Below are positions 28,113 through 36,268 of a stretch of DNA of 64,000 bases, one piece after another. This DNA comes from Citricoccus alkalitolerans (lineage in GTDB: Bacteria > Actinomycetota > Actinomycetes > Actinomycetales > Micrococcaceae). Position 1 is the stretch's first letter. The number at the start of each line of letters is the position of its first letter. The translations under genes and the position numbers were made by a program. Under the pieces are notes generated by a model, which saw only the letters and a program-made list of their open reading frames with translations, searched no databases and was not told the DNA's origin. Location of the stretch: assembly GCF_039528175.1 (NCBI RefSeq), contig NZ_BAAALH010000001.1:1293738-1357737 (forward strand). The letters are read 5' to 3'.

Positions 28113-29684
28113 TCAGTCGACGCCCTTCATGGCCTTGTGGATCGGCTTGGAGACCAACAGCATGAGGACGCCGATGCCGATGGTCACTGCCCCGAGGGCA
28201 CCGAAGTAGGCGCCCTCGTTCTCGGCACTGTAGAACCCGGCCAGCGAGCCGGCCAACGCGGTGCCCAGCGCGACGGACAGGTTGTACAGGGCCACCATCA
28301 TGACCGGGAAATTCACCGGAGCGAGCTTGGTGGACAGGGACAGACCCACCGGAGAGACCAGCAGCTCGCCCATGGTCGCCGCGAAGAGGATCAGCGCGAT
28401 CCACAGCACCGGGACGGCAGCGGTGCTCACCATCGGGAGGAACAGCAGGAACGCCGAGCCCATCAGGGCGATGCCCAGGGCGAACTTCACCGGGGTGTTC
28501 GGCTGCCGCTTGCCCAGCCGGGTCCAGAGCCACGCGAACACCGGGGCGAAGAGGATGATGAAGACCGGGTTGATGGACTGCACCCACGGGATGGGCATCT
28601 CCCAGCCGAGGATATCGCGGTCGAGCCGGGTGTCGGAGTACAGGGTGATCACGGTGAACTGCTGCTGGAACAGTGCGAAGAAGGCGGCCGAGCCGATGAA
28701 CAGCGGAATGAACGCGATGACGCGGGACCGCTCCACCCCGGTCACCTTCGAGGAGGCCAGGAGGTAGGCGAAGATGGCTACCGCGGCCGCGGCCGCGAGG
28801 ATCACCACGACGTCGGCCAGGTTGCCGGCGTGGACCACACCGGTCCCGAGCAGCACTCCCACGACCACCAGGGCGGCCGCGGCGATGGCGATCCACTTGG
28901 GGTACTGGTGGCGCGGCAGCGGATCCGGAACGGTGTGCACGTCTTCGGGGAGGTCCTTTCGGCGGACCGAGTACTGGAGAAGGCCGATGCCCATACCGAG
29001 TGCGGCGAGCCCGAAGCCGAGGTGGAAGCCCCAGCTCTGCTGGACCCAGCCGGTCACCAGCGGGCCGAAGAGCCCGCCGATGTTGACACCCATGTAGAAG
29101 ATGGAGAATCCGGCGTCCCGGCGCGGGTCCTCGCGGGTGTAGAGGTGTCCTACGAGGTTGGCGACGTTGGCCTTGAGTCCTCCCGAGCCCACCGCCACCA
29201 GGAGCAGGCCGAGCACGAGACCGGGGATGCCCGGCACGAGGGCGAGCGCGATGTGGCCGGCCATGATGAGCAGCGCGCTGTAGAACATGGCGCGCTCGGA
29301 GCCGATCAACCGGTCCGCCACCCAGCCGCCGAGGATGCAGAAGACGTAGACCATGCCGCCGTAGGCGCCCACGATGCCCGTGGCGACACCCTCGTCGATT
29401 CCCAGACCCCCCTCGGTGGTCTGGAAGTACATATAGATCAGCAGGATGCCCTGCATGCCGTAGAAGGAGAACCTCTCCCACATCTCGACGCTGAACAGGT
29501 TGGCCAAGGCACCGGGCTGGCCCAGGAACGTCCGGCCCGAGGGGTTGCGGTCCACTGCGCTCTGCTCGGCGGTCTGGGTCTCGGTGACGTGTGTCAGGCC
29601 GGGGTCGCCGGTTCCGCCCAGGTCATGGGGCTCGTTTGAGGAGGGTTTTTTCACCCGTTTACCGTCCTCCTGTTTGCCCGTCAT
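28113..29684 (-). CDS. POT/PTR2-family proton-dependent oligopeptide transporter
   Basis: Proton-coupled di/tripeptide importer of the major facilitator superfamily (about 523 aa, 12-14 helices). POT signatures are present: ERFSFYGMQGILLIYM in helix 1, GSGGLKANVANLVGHLY, and FSIFYMGVNIGGLFGPLV, the PTR2 FYxxINxG motif. The N-terminal 50 residues are hydrophilic. ATG 29684 is used, with GGGA about 8 bases upstream; GTG 29651 downstream of AGGAGG (11-base spacing) is an alternative start. It is divergent from the DUF488 gene. Confidence 0.92.
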   Translation of the reverse strand: MTGKQEDGKRVKKPSSNEPHDLGGTGDPGLTHVTETQTAEQSAVDRNPSGRTFLGQPGALANLFSVEMWERFSFYGMQGILLIYMYFQTTEGGLGIDEGVATGIVGAYGGMVYVFCILGGWVADRLIGSERAMFYSALLIMAGHIALALVPGIPGLVLGLLLVAVGSGGLKANVANLVGHLYTREDPRRDAGFSIFYMGVNIGGLFGPLVTGWVQQSWGFHLGFGLAALGMGIGLLQYSVRRKDLPEDVHTVPDPLPRHQYPKWIAIAAAALVVVGVLLGTGVVHAGNLADVVVILAAAAAVAIFAYLLASSKVTGVERSRVIAFIPLFIGSAAFFALFQQQFTVITLYSDTRLDRDILGWEMPIPWVQSINPVFIILFAPVFAWLWTRLGKRQPNTPVKFALGIALMGSAFLLFLPMVSTAAVPVLWIALILFAATMGELLVSPVGLSLSTKLAPVNFPVMMVALYNLSVALGTALAGSLAGFYSAENEGAYFGALGAVTIGIGVLMLLVSKPIHKAMKGVD

Positions 29685-29866
29685 TGCAAATCCCAGCACG
29701 TCCGAGCGTTCCGGGCGTACGGTGGAGCCATCCTCACAGCGCGCAGGCCGGGGTTTCTGACCGGGCCGCCGATCATGCTGTCGTTGCGAAAGGATCCTGA
29801 TGACGCAGAACCTCTCCGTGGCCGCCCACCAGGGTGGGACACTCACGAGGAAGGGGGACTGATCCC

Positions 29867-30412
29867 GTGGGCTCCGGGGCCCGGCCCTTCTACACCGTCG
29901 GTCACTCCAATCTTCCCCTGGGAGAATTCCTGGACATCCTGGTGGCGGCCGAGATCGACCTTGTGGTGGACGTGCGCAAGCTGCCGGGGTCCCGGCGGAA
30001 TCCGCAGTTCAACGATGACGCCCTGGCTGACTCGCTGCCCGCAACGGGCATCAGCTACCGGAAGCTGGAGTCCCTTGCAGGGAGACGGACGGTGTCCCGC
30101 GAGACCCCCTTCGAGGTGAACGCGTTCTGGCAGAACCGCAGCTTCCACAACTACGCCGACCACGCGCTGACCGACGGTTTCCGGGACGGCCTGGACACGC
30201 TCCGCGAGTGGGGTACGGCGCAGACGGTCGCCGTGATGTGTTCCGAGGCCGTGTGGTGGCGGTGTCACCGCCGCTTGATTGCGGATCACCTGCTCGCCCG
30301 CGGGGAACAGGTCCTGCATCTGATGGGACCGGAGAAGGTGACGCAGGCCGAGATGACGGCTGGCGCCGTCGTCGGCCCTGAAAAGGGGGACGTCACCTAT
30401 CCGGCCCGGTGA
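29867..30412 (+). CDS. DUF488 family protein
   Basis: 181-aa DUF488 protein. Conserved motifs: FYTVGHSNLPLGEF at the N-terminus, VDVRKLPGSRRNPQFN, and MCSEAVWWRCHRRLIADHL containing the invariant Cys and CHR motif. The family is widespread and of unknown function; the conserved Cys suggests thiol chemistry. GTG 29867 is chosen because GGAAGGGGG lies 9 bases upstream and homology begins within 10 residues; ATG 29834 would place the Shine-Dalgarno inside the gene. The last 16 bases overlap the convergent MFS gene. Confidence 0.85.
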   Translation: MGSGARPFYTVGHSNLPLGEFLDILVAAEIDLVVDVRKLPGSRRNPQFNDDALADSLPATGISYRKLESLAGRRTVSRETPFEVNAFWQNRSFHNYADHALTDGFRDGLDTLREWGTAQTVAVMCSEAVWWRCHRRLIADHLLARGEQVLHLMGPEKVTQAEMTAGAVVGPEKGDVTYPAR

Positions 30413-31755
30413 TCGGCGCTTTCACCGGACGCCGCCAGCGCGTATTCGACCGAGACGCGCCGGTAGACCGGCGTGAGGAACGCCAAGACGGCGGCTACCA
30501 CCATGATGAGCCCGGCCAGGAGGAAGACCAGCGCGATGCCTCGGGCTGTGCCCTCCCCGAGCAGTGGTCCCAGGGCCGCGGCACCGGCCTCACTGCGGGC
30601 ATAGGGGATGATCCACACCTCGGCGAGCGGGGCCACCACGAGAGCCGTGACGGGGGCCGCAGACGCCTCGAAGGCCAGGGCGAAACCGAACACCCGGCCC
30701 TGCCGTTCGAGCGGGACCACACGTTGGATGACGGTCTGCTCGGCCGCCTCGACTGCCGGGATCAGGCACATGTACAGCCAGATGCCGACGACGTACAACC
30801 ACCCCCATTCGCGCAGGGTGAAGGTGGCCCCGATCAGACCCATGGCCATGACCACCAGCAGCATGGTGCGCAGAGGGTTGCGGCCCAGGCCGAGCCTTCC
30901 GATCACGGCACCGCCGAGGATGAACCCGGTGGAGGCCAGGGCGAAGGCCAGACCCCACGCCTCCACGCTGAACAGCTCGAGGCCGTAGGGGTCCATCAAG
31001 GCCATGTAGACGCCGCCGATGAAGTTGTTGAAGGTGCTGAACAGGATCAGGGCGAAGAGTCCGGACACGGCCATCACCGCCCGCCAGGACCCTGCCAGGT
31101 CGAACCCACCCTGGGCGTCGGAGGCCACGGGTGCGGTCTCTTCCGGAAGGCGCACCGTCAGCAGGTGCAGGTACGCCGCAGCCGTCAGCGCCAGCGCGAT
31201 GACCACGGTCGGCCCCATGCCGAGCAGCCCGATGGACAGTCCGGAGAGCACGGAGGTGACCATGAAGGCAATGCCCTGCACCATGCCGACCAAGCCGTTG
31301 GCGTTCGCCCGGCGCTCGTCCTCGATCAGGATGGTGACCGTGGTGGACAGGGCGACGTTGCGCAGATTCTCCACCACGGCCCCGATGAGCACCAGTAGGG
31401 CGAAGCCCCAGAACCAGGGCCCGTCCAGCCGGGCGATCTCGTCCGCCGGAGCCACCAGGAACACCGCGCCGGCAGCGACGAACATCGCCAGGGTGAACAG
31501 GGCCGCCAGGCGCATCAGGTCTAGTTTGCGGTAGCGGTCCACCAACGTGCCGAAGCTGATGGAGGATCCTGCGAGCAGCAGCATGTAGACCCCGCCGGTC
31601 ACACCGGTGGCGATGACGTTGCGGGTCTCGAGGTAGATCCAGAACGTCAGCCCGAACCACAGGTAGCTGGTGGTCAGGTTGGCCACTGCCGTATTCGCGA
31701 GGATCTGGGCAAAGGTGCGCCAGCGTTCTCGGGCGGGGCGCGGGAGCTGATCCAC
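30397..31755 (-). CDS. Major facilitator superfamily efflux transporter
   Basis: 452 aa with about 12 membrane helices, of the MFS drug-efflux or uncharacterised exporter type. The loop 2-3 motif is SFGTLVDRYRKLDLMR. The long loop between helices 6 and 7 (about residues 190-215) is short of charged domains. No substrate can be assigned. GTG 31755 is preceded by TACGCT with a 6-base spacer, so the mRNA is probably leaderless. It is convergent with DUF488 (16-base overlap). Confidence 0.85.
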   Translation of the reverse strand: MDQLPRPARERWRTFAQILANTAVANLTTSYLWFGLTFWIYLETRNVIATGVTGGVYMLLLAGSSISFGTLVDRYRKLDLMRLAALFTLAMFVAAGAVFLVAPADEIARLDGPWFWGFALLVLIGAVVENLRNVALSTTVTILIEDERRANANGLVGMVQGIAFMVTSVLSGLSIGLLGMGPTVVIALALTAAAYLHLLTVRLPEETAPVASDAQGGFDLAGSWRAVMAVSGLFALILFSTFNNFIGGVYMALMDPYGLELFSVEAWGLAFALASTGFILGGAVIGRLGLGRNPLRTMLLVVMAMGLIGATFTLREWGWLYVVGIWLYMCLIPAVEAAEQTVIQRVVPLERQGRVFGFALAFEASAAPVTALVVAPLAEVWIIPYARSEAGAAALGPLLGEGTARGIALVFLLAGLIMVVAAVLAFLTPVYRRVSVEYALAASGESADHRAG

Positions 31756-31761
31756 CCGTAG

Positions 31762-31767
31762 AGCGTA
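31762..31767 (-). promoter_or_regulatory. Leaderless -10 element of the MFS gene
   Basis: TACGCT-N6-GTG on the minus strand; no Shine-Dalgarno. Confidence 0.5.
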
Positions 31768-31848
31768 GGCCCGGCCTGGACCGCAGCGGTAGGCGCGGGC
31801 GACGGCGGCCGTGGGGCGTTGGCGGGCACCGATGCCCGCGACCGTGGG

Positions 31849-32583
31849 TCAGGTCCGGGTGGCGCGGACGATCACGTCCCGCAGAGTGACGGGGCGTTCC
31901 CCGGCCTCCACGGTGCGGGTGCTCTCGTATCCGCGCTCCACTGTCCAGCCCGGCACCGCGAACAGCGCGGTGATCCCGGCCAGAGTGGCCGTGGACCCCT
32001 CGGGATGCCCGGATCCGTCGTGTCCGCCATGGCCGTGGTGGCTGACGTGACCGACGTGACCGACGTGACCGACGTGCTGATGGTGCTCGCCGTGCGAAGG
32101 GTGTCCGGCGTGCGGCGCGTGCAGGTGCCCCACGATCAGCAGAGTGCCGCCGGGCGCGACCCAAGAGGCGATGCGCTCGTAGAAGGCCAGCTGCCCGGAA
32201 TCGGGGTGCGCGTAGTGGGTCACCACCAGGTCCCATGTCCGGCCCGGTTCCCATCGGGTCAGGTCCGCCTCCGTCCAGGACACGCGACCAGCCATGCCCT
32301 CGGTCTTCGCCCGGGCGGCCGCGGCGGCCAAGGCCGTCGCTGAGATGTCTGCACCGGTCACCTGCCAGCCTCGGTGGGCGAGCCAGAGCGCCTCGGTCCC
32401 CTTCCCGCAGCCGGCGTCCAACGCAGTGGCCGGTGCCAGGTGTCCGGTCTCGGCCTCGAGATAGGGACTCACCGGCACCGCTTGACCGACGCCCTCCCCC
32501 GTCTCGGCGTCGGGCGTCCAATGCCGCTCCCAGTACTCCTGGTCGAAACGGTGCTGTCCTCGCGGATCGTCCTCTGTGTGCAT
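31849..32583 (-). CDS. Class I SAM-dependent methyltransferase with a histidine-rich insert
   Basis: 244 aa. The Rossmann-type methyltransferase core has motif I ALDAGCGKGTEALWLA (about 58-73), post-I VTGADIS and motif II/III segments WDLVVTHYAHP and APGGTLLIVGH. It resembles TehB/thiopurine-type enzymes. Directly after the fifth strand, about residues 160-205 carry some 16 histidines with a GHV repeat, HH and HGHGGH runs. The insert lies where other family members have a short helix, and it may bind metal such as nickel, zinc or tellurite-related ions (inferred). ATG 32583 has AAGGAG 7 bases upstream. The gene is divergent from an XRE-cupin regulator. Confidence 0.82.
   Translation of the reverse strand: MHTEDDPRGQHRFDQEYWERHWTPDAETGEGVGQAVPVSPYLEAETGHLAPATALDAGCGKGTEALWLAHRGWQVTGADISATALAAAAARAKTEGMAGRVSWTEADLTRWEPGRTWDLVVTHYAHPDSGQLAFYERIASWVAPGGTLLIVGHLHAPHAGHPSHGEHHQHVGHVGHVGHVSHHGHGGHDGSGHPEGSTATLAGITALFAVPGWTVERGYESTRTVEAGERPVTLRDVIVRATRT
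32043..32077. repeat. 9-bp tandem repeat inside the His-rich segment
   Basis: GACGTGACC is repeated almost perfectly about four times. On the coding strand it encodes the GHV-GHV-GHV run. Slippage could change the number of histidines between strains. Confidence 0.7.
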
Positions 32584-32685
32584 GCCGCTACTCCTTGGTG
32601 CTGTGGCCTGTTCGTGCCGCGCTGAGGCGTGTTCGCGCCGTCGTCGTTGCCGTGTCCTCTCCAGCTTCGCCACGATCATCCTGAA

Positions 32686-32713
32686 ATGCAAACCTTTGTG
32701 CCGAATGGCAAAC
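32686..32713. promoter_or_regulatory. Operator-like repeats upstream of the XRE-cupin gene
   Basis: ATGCAAAC (32686-32693) and ATGGCAAAC (32705-32713) are direct repeats about two helical turns apart. TTTGTGCC and GGCAAA (32695-32712) form an imperfect inverted repeat. They lie just before the regulator ATG in the 137-base divergent gap, so autoregulation and control of the methyltransferase gene are plausible. Confidence 0.4.
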
Positions 32714-32720
32714 TGGGGGG

Positions 32721-33311
32721 ATGAACGAAACACCCGAACAGACCCTGGACGCCGTCGGGCCCCGCCTGAAGCAACTGCGACTGCGCCGCGACGTCACACT
32801 CACCCAATTGGCCGCCGAGACCCGGATCTCGGCGAGCACCCTCTCCCGACTGGAGGCCGGACTGCGTCGGCCGACCCTGGAACAGCTGCTGCCCCTGGCC
32901 CGCTACTACGGCGTCACCATCGATTCGCTCGTCGACGCGCCGCGCACCGCGGACCCCCGGTTGGACCTTCGGCCGCTGTCCTGCCCCGACGGTTCGGTGA
33001 TCATCCCACTGTCCCGCAGGCCGGGAGGCGTCCAGGCGTACAAGTTCGTCCGACCCACCGGCAGCGACGATCTCGTGCCCGATCCACGAACCCATGAGGG
33101 GCATGACTGGGTGTATGTCCTCAATGGGACCTTGCGCCTGGTCCTCGGGGACCAGGACCTCCGCCTGCAGGCCGGGGAGGCCGCCGAATTCGACACCCGC
33201 ACCCCACACTGGTTCGGGGCCACCAGTGCCGGGCCGGTCGAGTACCTCTGCCTTGTCGGCCGTCAGGGAGAGCGTGCTCACCTCCGGGCGGTCGTCCCGG
33301 CTGCAGACTGA
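32721..33311 (+). CDS. XRE-family transcriptional regulator with cupin domain
   Basis: 196 aa. The N-terminal HTH_3 domain (about 10-68; RLKQLRLRRDVTLTQLAAET, then ISASTLSRLEAGLRRPTLEQ) is joined to a C-terminal cupin_2 domain (about 110-180; HEGHDWVYVLNGTLRLVLG and PHWFGATSAGPVEYL). The cupin usually senses a small ligand. Divergent orientation suggests it controls the His-rich methyltransferase gene. GGGGGG immediately precedes the ATG, which is an unusually short Shine-Dalgarno spacing. This regulator plus methyltransferase pairing is common in actinobacteria; its signal is unknown. Confidence 0.88.
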   Translation: MNETPEQTLDAVGPRLKQLRLRRDVTLTQLAAETRISASTLSRLEAGLRRPTLEQLLPLARYYGVTIDSLVDAPRTADPRLDLRPLSCPDGSVIIPLSRRPGGVQAYKFVRPTGSDDLVPDPRTHEGHDWVYVLNGTLRLVLGDQDLRLQAGEAAEFDTRTPHWFGATSAGPVEYLCLVGRQGERAHLRAVVPAAD

Positions 33312-33375
33312 CGGCGTCTGTCCGATCTGCCGGGGCGCAGCGGCCGCCACTCGGACCACCCCCAGGCAAACGAAA

Positions 33376-33403
33376 AGCCCGGACCCACTCATGGGTCCGG
33401 GCT
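33376..33403 (-). terminator. Rho-independent terminator after tRNA-Pro
   Basis: A perfect 12-bp stem (AGCCCGGACCCA with TGGGTCCGGGCT) with a 4-base loop. On the minus strand it is followed by TTTTCG, matching a terminator for the tRNA 25 bases upstream. It may also stop the XRE gene from the other side. Confidence 0.75.
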
Positions 33404-33428
33404 GTCGCCGATCTCCTGAGAGATCGCC

Positions 33429-33505
33429 TGGTCGGGCTAGCGGGATTTGAACCCACGACCTCTTCACCCCCAGTGAAGCGCGCTACCAAGCTGCGCCATA
33501 GCCCG
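33429..33505 (-). tRNA. tRNA-Pro(GGG)
   Basis: The cloverleaf is complete on the minus strand: acceptor CGGGCTA/TAGCCCG, D arm with AGCTTGGTAGC, anticodon stem CTTCA/TGAAG with loop CTGGGGG (anticodon GGG), and T arm GTGGGTTCAAATCCCGC. Discriminator A (33432) is followed by an encoded CCA (33431-33429). The mature part is 74 nt. Confidence 0.96.
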
Positions 33506-33624
33506 TGGAACTGATCCTCACCGGATCGATCCACCAGTCAACTGTACACCACCGTCGGCATGGTCCCGGACCAGCGGGGGCGTGACGGCCCCGGCGAGAC
33601 CCTCGACCACGGCCGTTGCACAGA

Positions 33625-34653
33625 TCAACCGACCCTCACCACCATCTTGCCGGTGTTGCCTCCGCGCATCATGTCCAGGAACGCGTCCACGGTGCGCTCG
33701 AGGCCCTCCACGACGGTCTCCTCAGAGGTGACGTCCCCGGCCGACAACCACCCGGTCATGCGCTCCCGGAATTCCGAGGTGACCTCCGGATGCTCGGAGG
33801 CCACCTCGGCCACGATGAATCCCCGCATCCGCAGGCGGCGGGTGACCATGTTGCCCATGTTGTCCGGTCCGGCCGGGCGTTCGGTGGCGTTGTAGCTGGA
33901 GATCGCCCCGCACAGGGCCAGCCGGCCGAAGTCGTTCATGACCTCCAGGGCGGCCTCCAAGTGGTCGCCGCCCACGTTGTCGTAGAACACGTCCACGCCC
34001 TCGTGCCCCAACGCGTCCACCAGCTGCTCGCGGATCGGTGCGTCCCGGTAATTCAGCGCCACGTCAAAGCCGTACTTGTCTGTCAGCAGACCGACCTTCT
34101 CAGCGGACCCGGCGGACCCGATCAAGCGGGCGGCACCCAGTTGCCGGGCGATCTGGCCGACGGCGGTGCCCACCGCGCCCGCGGCGCCGGAGACGAACAG
34201 GCTGTCGCCCGGGCGCAGCTCGGCAACCCTCGTCAGTCCAGCGTAGGCGGTCAGTCCGGGCATGCCGAGCAGGCCCAGGTACAGCGAGAGGGGCAGGCCG
34301 TCGAGCTCCGGCACGGCCTGGAAGGTGGAGGCATCATCCTGCACCGCGTCGGTCCAGCCGTGCTGGTGCAGCACCGCACTGCCCTCGGGCAGGTCTTCCG
34401 CCGCGGACTGCACCACCCGGCCGACGGCACCACCGGTGATGGTCTCCCCCAGGCCGTAGGGCTTCACGTAGCTGCGGCCCGCGTTCATCCGCCCACGCAT
34501 GTAGGGATCAACCGAGATGAACTCGTTCGACACCCGCACCTGGCCGGGTTCCAGCTCGCCGTGGACGACCTGCTCGACCAAGAAGTCCTCGGGCGTCGGC
34601 ATTCCCTCGGGGCGGGAGATCAGGCGGATCTCGGAACTGGTGAACGGGGACAT
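33625..34653 (-). CDS. Zinc-independent MDR NADP-dependent oxidoreductase (CurA/leukotriene-reductase type)
   Basis: 342-aa medium-chain reductase, likely an NADPH-dependent alkenal or quinone double-bond reductase. N-terminal LISRPEGMPTPEDF and DPYMRGRM are typical of the CurA/prostaglandin reductase family. The cofactor motif VSGAAGAVGTAVGQIARQLGAARLIGSAGS carries the AxxGxxG pattern, and no zinc-ligand Cys set is present. ATG 34653 has AAGGAG 5 bases upstream. It sits 52 bases downstream of the end of der on the same strand, so read-through from that operon is possible. The substrate is unknown. Confidence 0.88.
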   Translation of the reverse strand: MSPFTSSEIRLISRPEGMPTPEDFLVEQVVHGELEPGQVRVSNEFISVDPYMRGRMNAGRSYVKPYGLGETITGGAVGRVVQSAAEDLPEGSAVLHQHGWTDAVQDDASTFQAVPELDGLPLSLYLGLLGMPGLTAYAGLTRVAELRPGDSLFVSGAAGAVGTAVGQIARQLGAARLIGSAGSAEKVGLLTDKYGFDVALNYRDAPIREQLVDALGHEGVDVFYDNVGGDHLEAALEVMNDFGRLALCGAISSYNATERPAGPDNMGNMVTRRLRMRGFIVAEVASEHPEVTSEFRERMTGWLSAGDVTSEETVVEGLERTVDAFLDMMRGGNTGKMVVRVG

Positions 34654-34705
34654 GCACACTCCTTCAGGTCGGTCGTCTCCTAGGACCGACCCTACGCCCC
34701 GTGCC

Positions 34706-36268
34706 TCAGCGTTTCCTGGCCCGCTTCTCGCGCACCCGCATGCCCAGCTCGATCGGGCTTCCCTCGAAGCCGAACGTCTCACGCAGGCGCCGGATGATGA
34801 AACGGCGGTAGCCGGGCTCCAGGAACCCGGTGGTAAAAAGGACGATCCGCGGCGGCTGGGTGGAGGGCTGGGTCGCGAACAGGATACGGGGCTGCTTGCC
34901 GCCACGCACGGGGTGCGGGTGGGCTGCCACGAGTTCACCGAGGAAGGCGTTCAGCTTGCCCGTCGGGATACGGGTATCCCAGGAGTCCAGCGCTGTGTCC
35001 AGGGCGGGAACGAGGCGGTCCTTGTGCCAGCCGGTCTTGGCAGAGAGGTTCACGCGCGGAGCCCAGGCCACGTGGGCCAGGTCCCGGTCGATCTCCCGTT
35101 CCAGGTAGGTGCGGCGGTCTTCGTCCATGAGGTCCCACTTGTTGAACGCGAGGACCACGGCCCGGCCGGAGTCCAGCACGAGCTGCAGGATGCGCACGTC
35201 CTGCTCGGAGAGTACCTCCGAGGCCTCCAGCAGCACCACGGCCACCTCGGCCTTGTCGAGGGCCGACTGGGTCCGCAGCGAGGCGTAGTAGTCGGAGCCG
35301 TGGGCCATGTGCTGCCGCCGGCGGATGCCCGCGGTGTCCACGAAGCGCCACATGCGGCCGCCCAGCTCGACGAGCTCGTCCACCGGGTCACGCGTGGTCC
35401 CGGCGGTCTCGTCCACCACCACGCGGTCTGAACCGGCGAGCTGGTTCAGCAGCGAGGACTTGCCCACGTTCGGACGGCCCAGCAGCGCCACCCGCCGGGG
35501 GCCGCCACGCGGGATGAGCCCACCGTAGGCGGTCACCTCGGGCAGGGCCTCCATGGCCGCGTCCAGCAGGTCGCCGGTCCCCCGGCCATGCACGGCGGAG
35601 ACCGGGAACGGCTGGCCCAGGCCCAGGCCCCACAACGAGGCCGCGTCGGCCTCCTGGGAGATGTCGTCCACCTTGTTGGCCACGAGCAGCACGGGGCGGC
35701 CCTTGCGTCGCAGCAGCTTGACGACGGCCTCGTCGGTCGAGGTGGCGCCCACCGTGGCGTCCACCACGAACAGGACGGCGTCGGCCACGTCCACAGCGCG
35801 TTCGGCCTGCTCGGCCACGCGCTGGTGGATGCCCTTGGCGTCGTGCTCCCAACCGCCGGTGTCCACCACCGTGAAGATCTTGCCGCCCCATTCGGACTCG
35901 TAGCTGACGCGGTCGCGGGTTACCCCGGGTACGTCCTCCACCACGGCCTCCCGGCGGCCGATGATGCGGTTGACGAGGGTCGACTTGCCCACGTTGGGGC
36001 GTCCGACGACGGCAAGCACCGGTGGCGCCGGTGCCTCCTCGGGCTCGGGGTCACCGTCCTCCCAGCCGCGCAGCAGTGCCGTGTCCTCCTCGTCGAGGTC
36101 GTAGTCCTCGAGCCCGGCACGGAGTGCCTCGGCCCGCTGCTGGGCCTCCTCGTCGGAGAGAGCGGCCAGCTTCTCCTCGATCTGGTCACTGCCGATCGGC
36201 TGGTACTCGGTGCCGTCGTCCGGTGTCGGTACTCCGGCGTCGCGTGACGCACTGTTCTCGGTGCTCAT
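34706..36268 (-). CDS. der: Ribosome biogenesis GTPase Der (EngA)
   Basis: Essential tandem-GTPase that assists 50S assembly (520 aa). G1 motifs GRPNVGKS appear twice (89-96 and about 262-269), each with DTGG/DTAG, and with NKVD in domain 1 and NKWD in domain 2. A C-terminal KH-like domain ends in arginine-rich RVREKRARKR. An acidic N-terminal extension of about 80 residues precedes the first G domain and is longer than in E. coli Der. ATG 36268 overlaps the cmk stop (ATGA). Last gene of the parA-scpAB-rluB-tyrA-cmk-der operon. Confidence 0.97.
   Translation of the reverse strand: MSTENSASRDAGVPTPDDGTEYQPIGSDQIEEKLAALSDEEAQQRAEALRAGLEDYDLDEEDTALLRGWEDGDPEPEEAPAPPVLAVVGRPNVGKSTLVNRIIGRREAVVEDVPGVTRDRVSYESEWGGKIFTVVDTGGWEHDAKGIHQRVAEQAERAVDVADAVLFVVDATVGATSTDEAVVKLLRRKGRPVLLVANKVDDISQEADAASLWGLGLGQPFPVSAVHGRGTGDLLDAAMEALPEVTAYGGLIPRGGPRRVALLGRPNVGKSSLLNQLAGSDRVVVDETAGTTRDPVDELVELGGRMWRFVDTAGIRRRQHMAHGSDYYASLRTQSALDKAEVAVVLLEASEVLSEQDVRILQLVLDSGRAVVLAFNKWDLMDEDRRTYLEREIDRDLAHVAWAPRVNLSAKTGWHKDRLVPALDTALDSWDTRIPTGKLNAFLGELVAAHPHPVRGGKQPRILFATQPSTQPPRIVLFTTGFLEPGYRRFIIRRLRETFGFEGSPIELGMRVREKRARKR

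Noticed and set aside
27856..29481. Long open frame in a shifted minus frame over the peptide transporter, and plus-strand frames over the same gene
   Set aside because: Composition is Arg/Gly/Ala/Pro-rich without domains; a product of GC-biased third positions. The POT transporter frame has all family motifs.
32043..32077. Short tandem repeat considered as a CRISPR or repeat array
   Set aside because: It is only four 9-bp units inside a coding sequence giving GHV repeats; no spacers.
30590..32521. 643-codon minus frame spanning the MFS and methyltransferase genes
   Set aside because: Out of frame with two well-supported genes and lacking motifs; shadow frame.
33429..33505. tRNA-Pro considered as an integration site of an element
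   Set aside because: No direct repeat of its 3' end and no integrase beside it; both flanks are ordinary genes.
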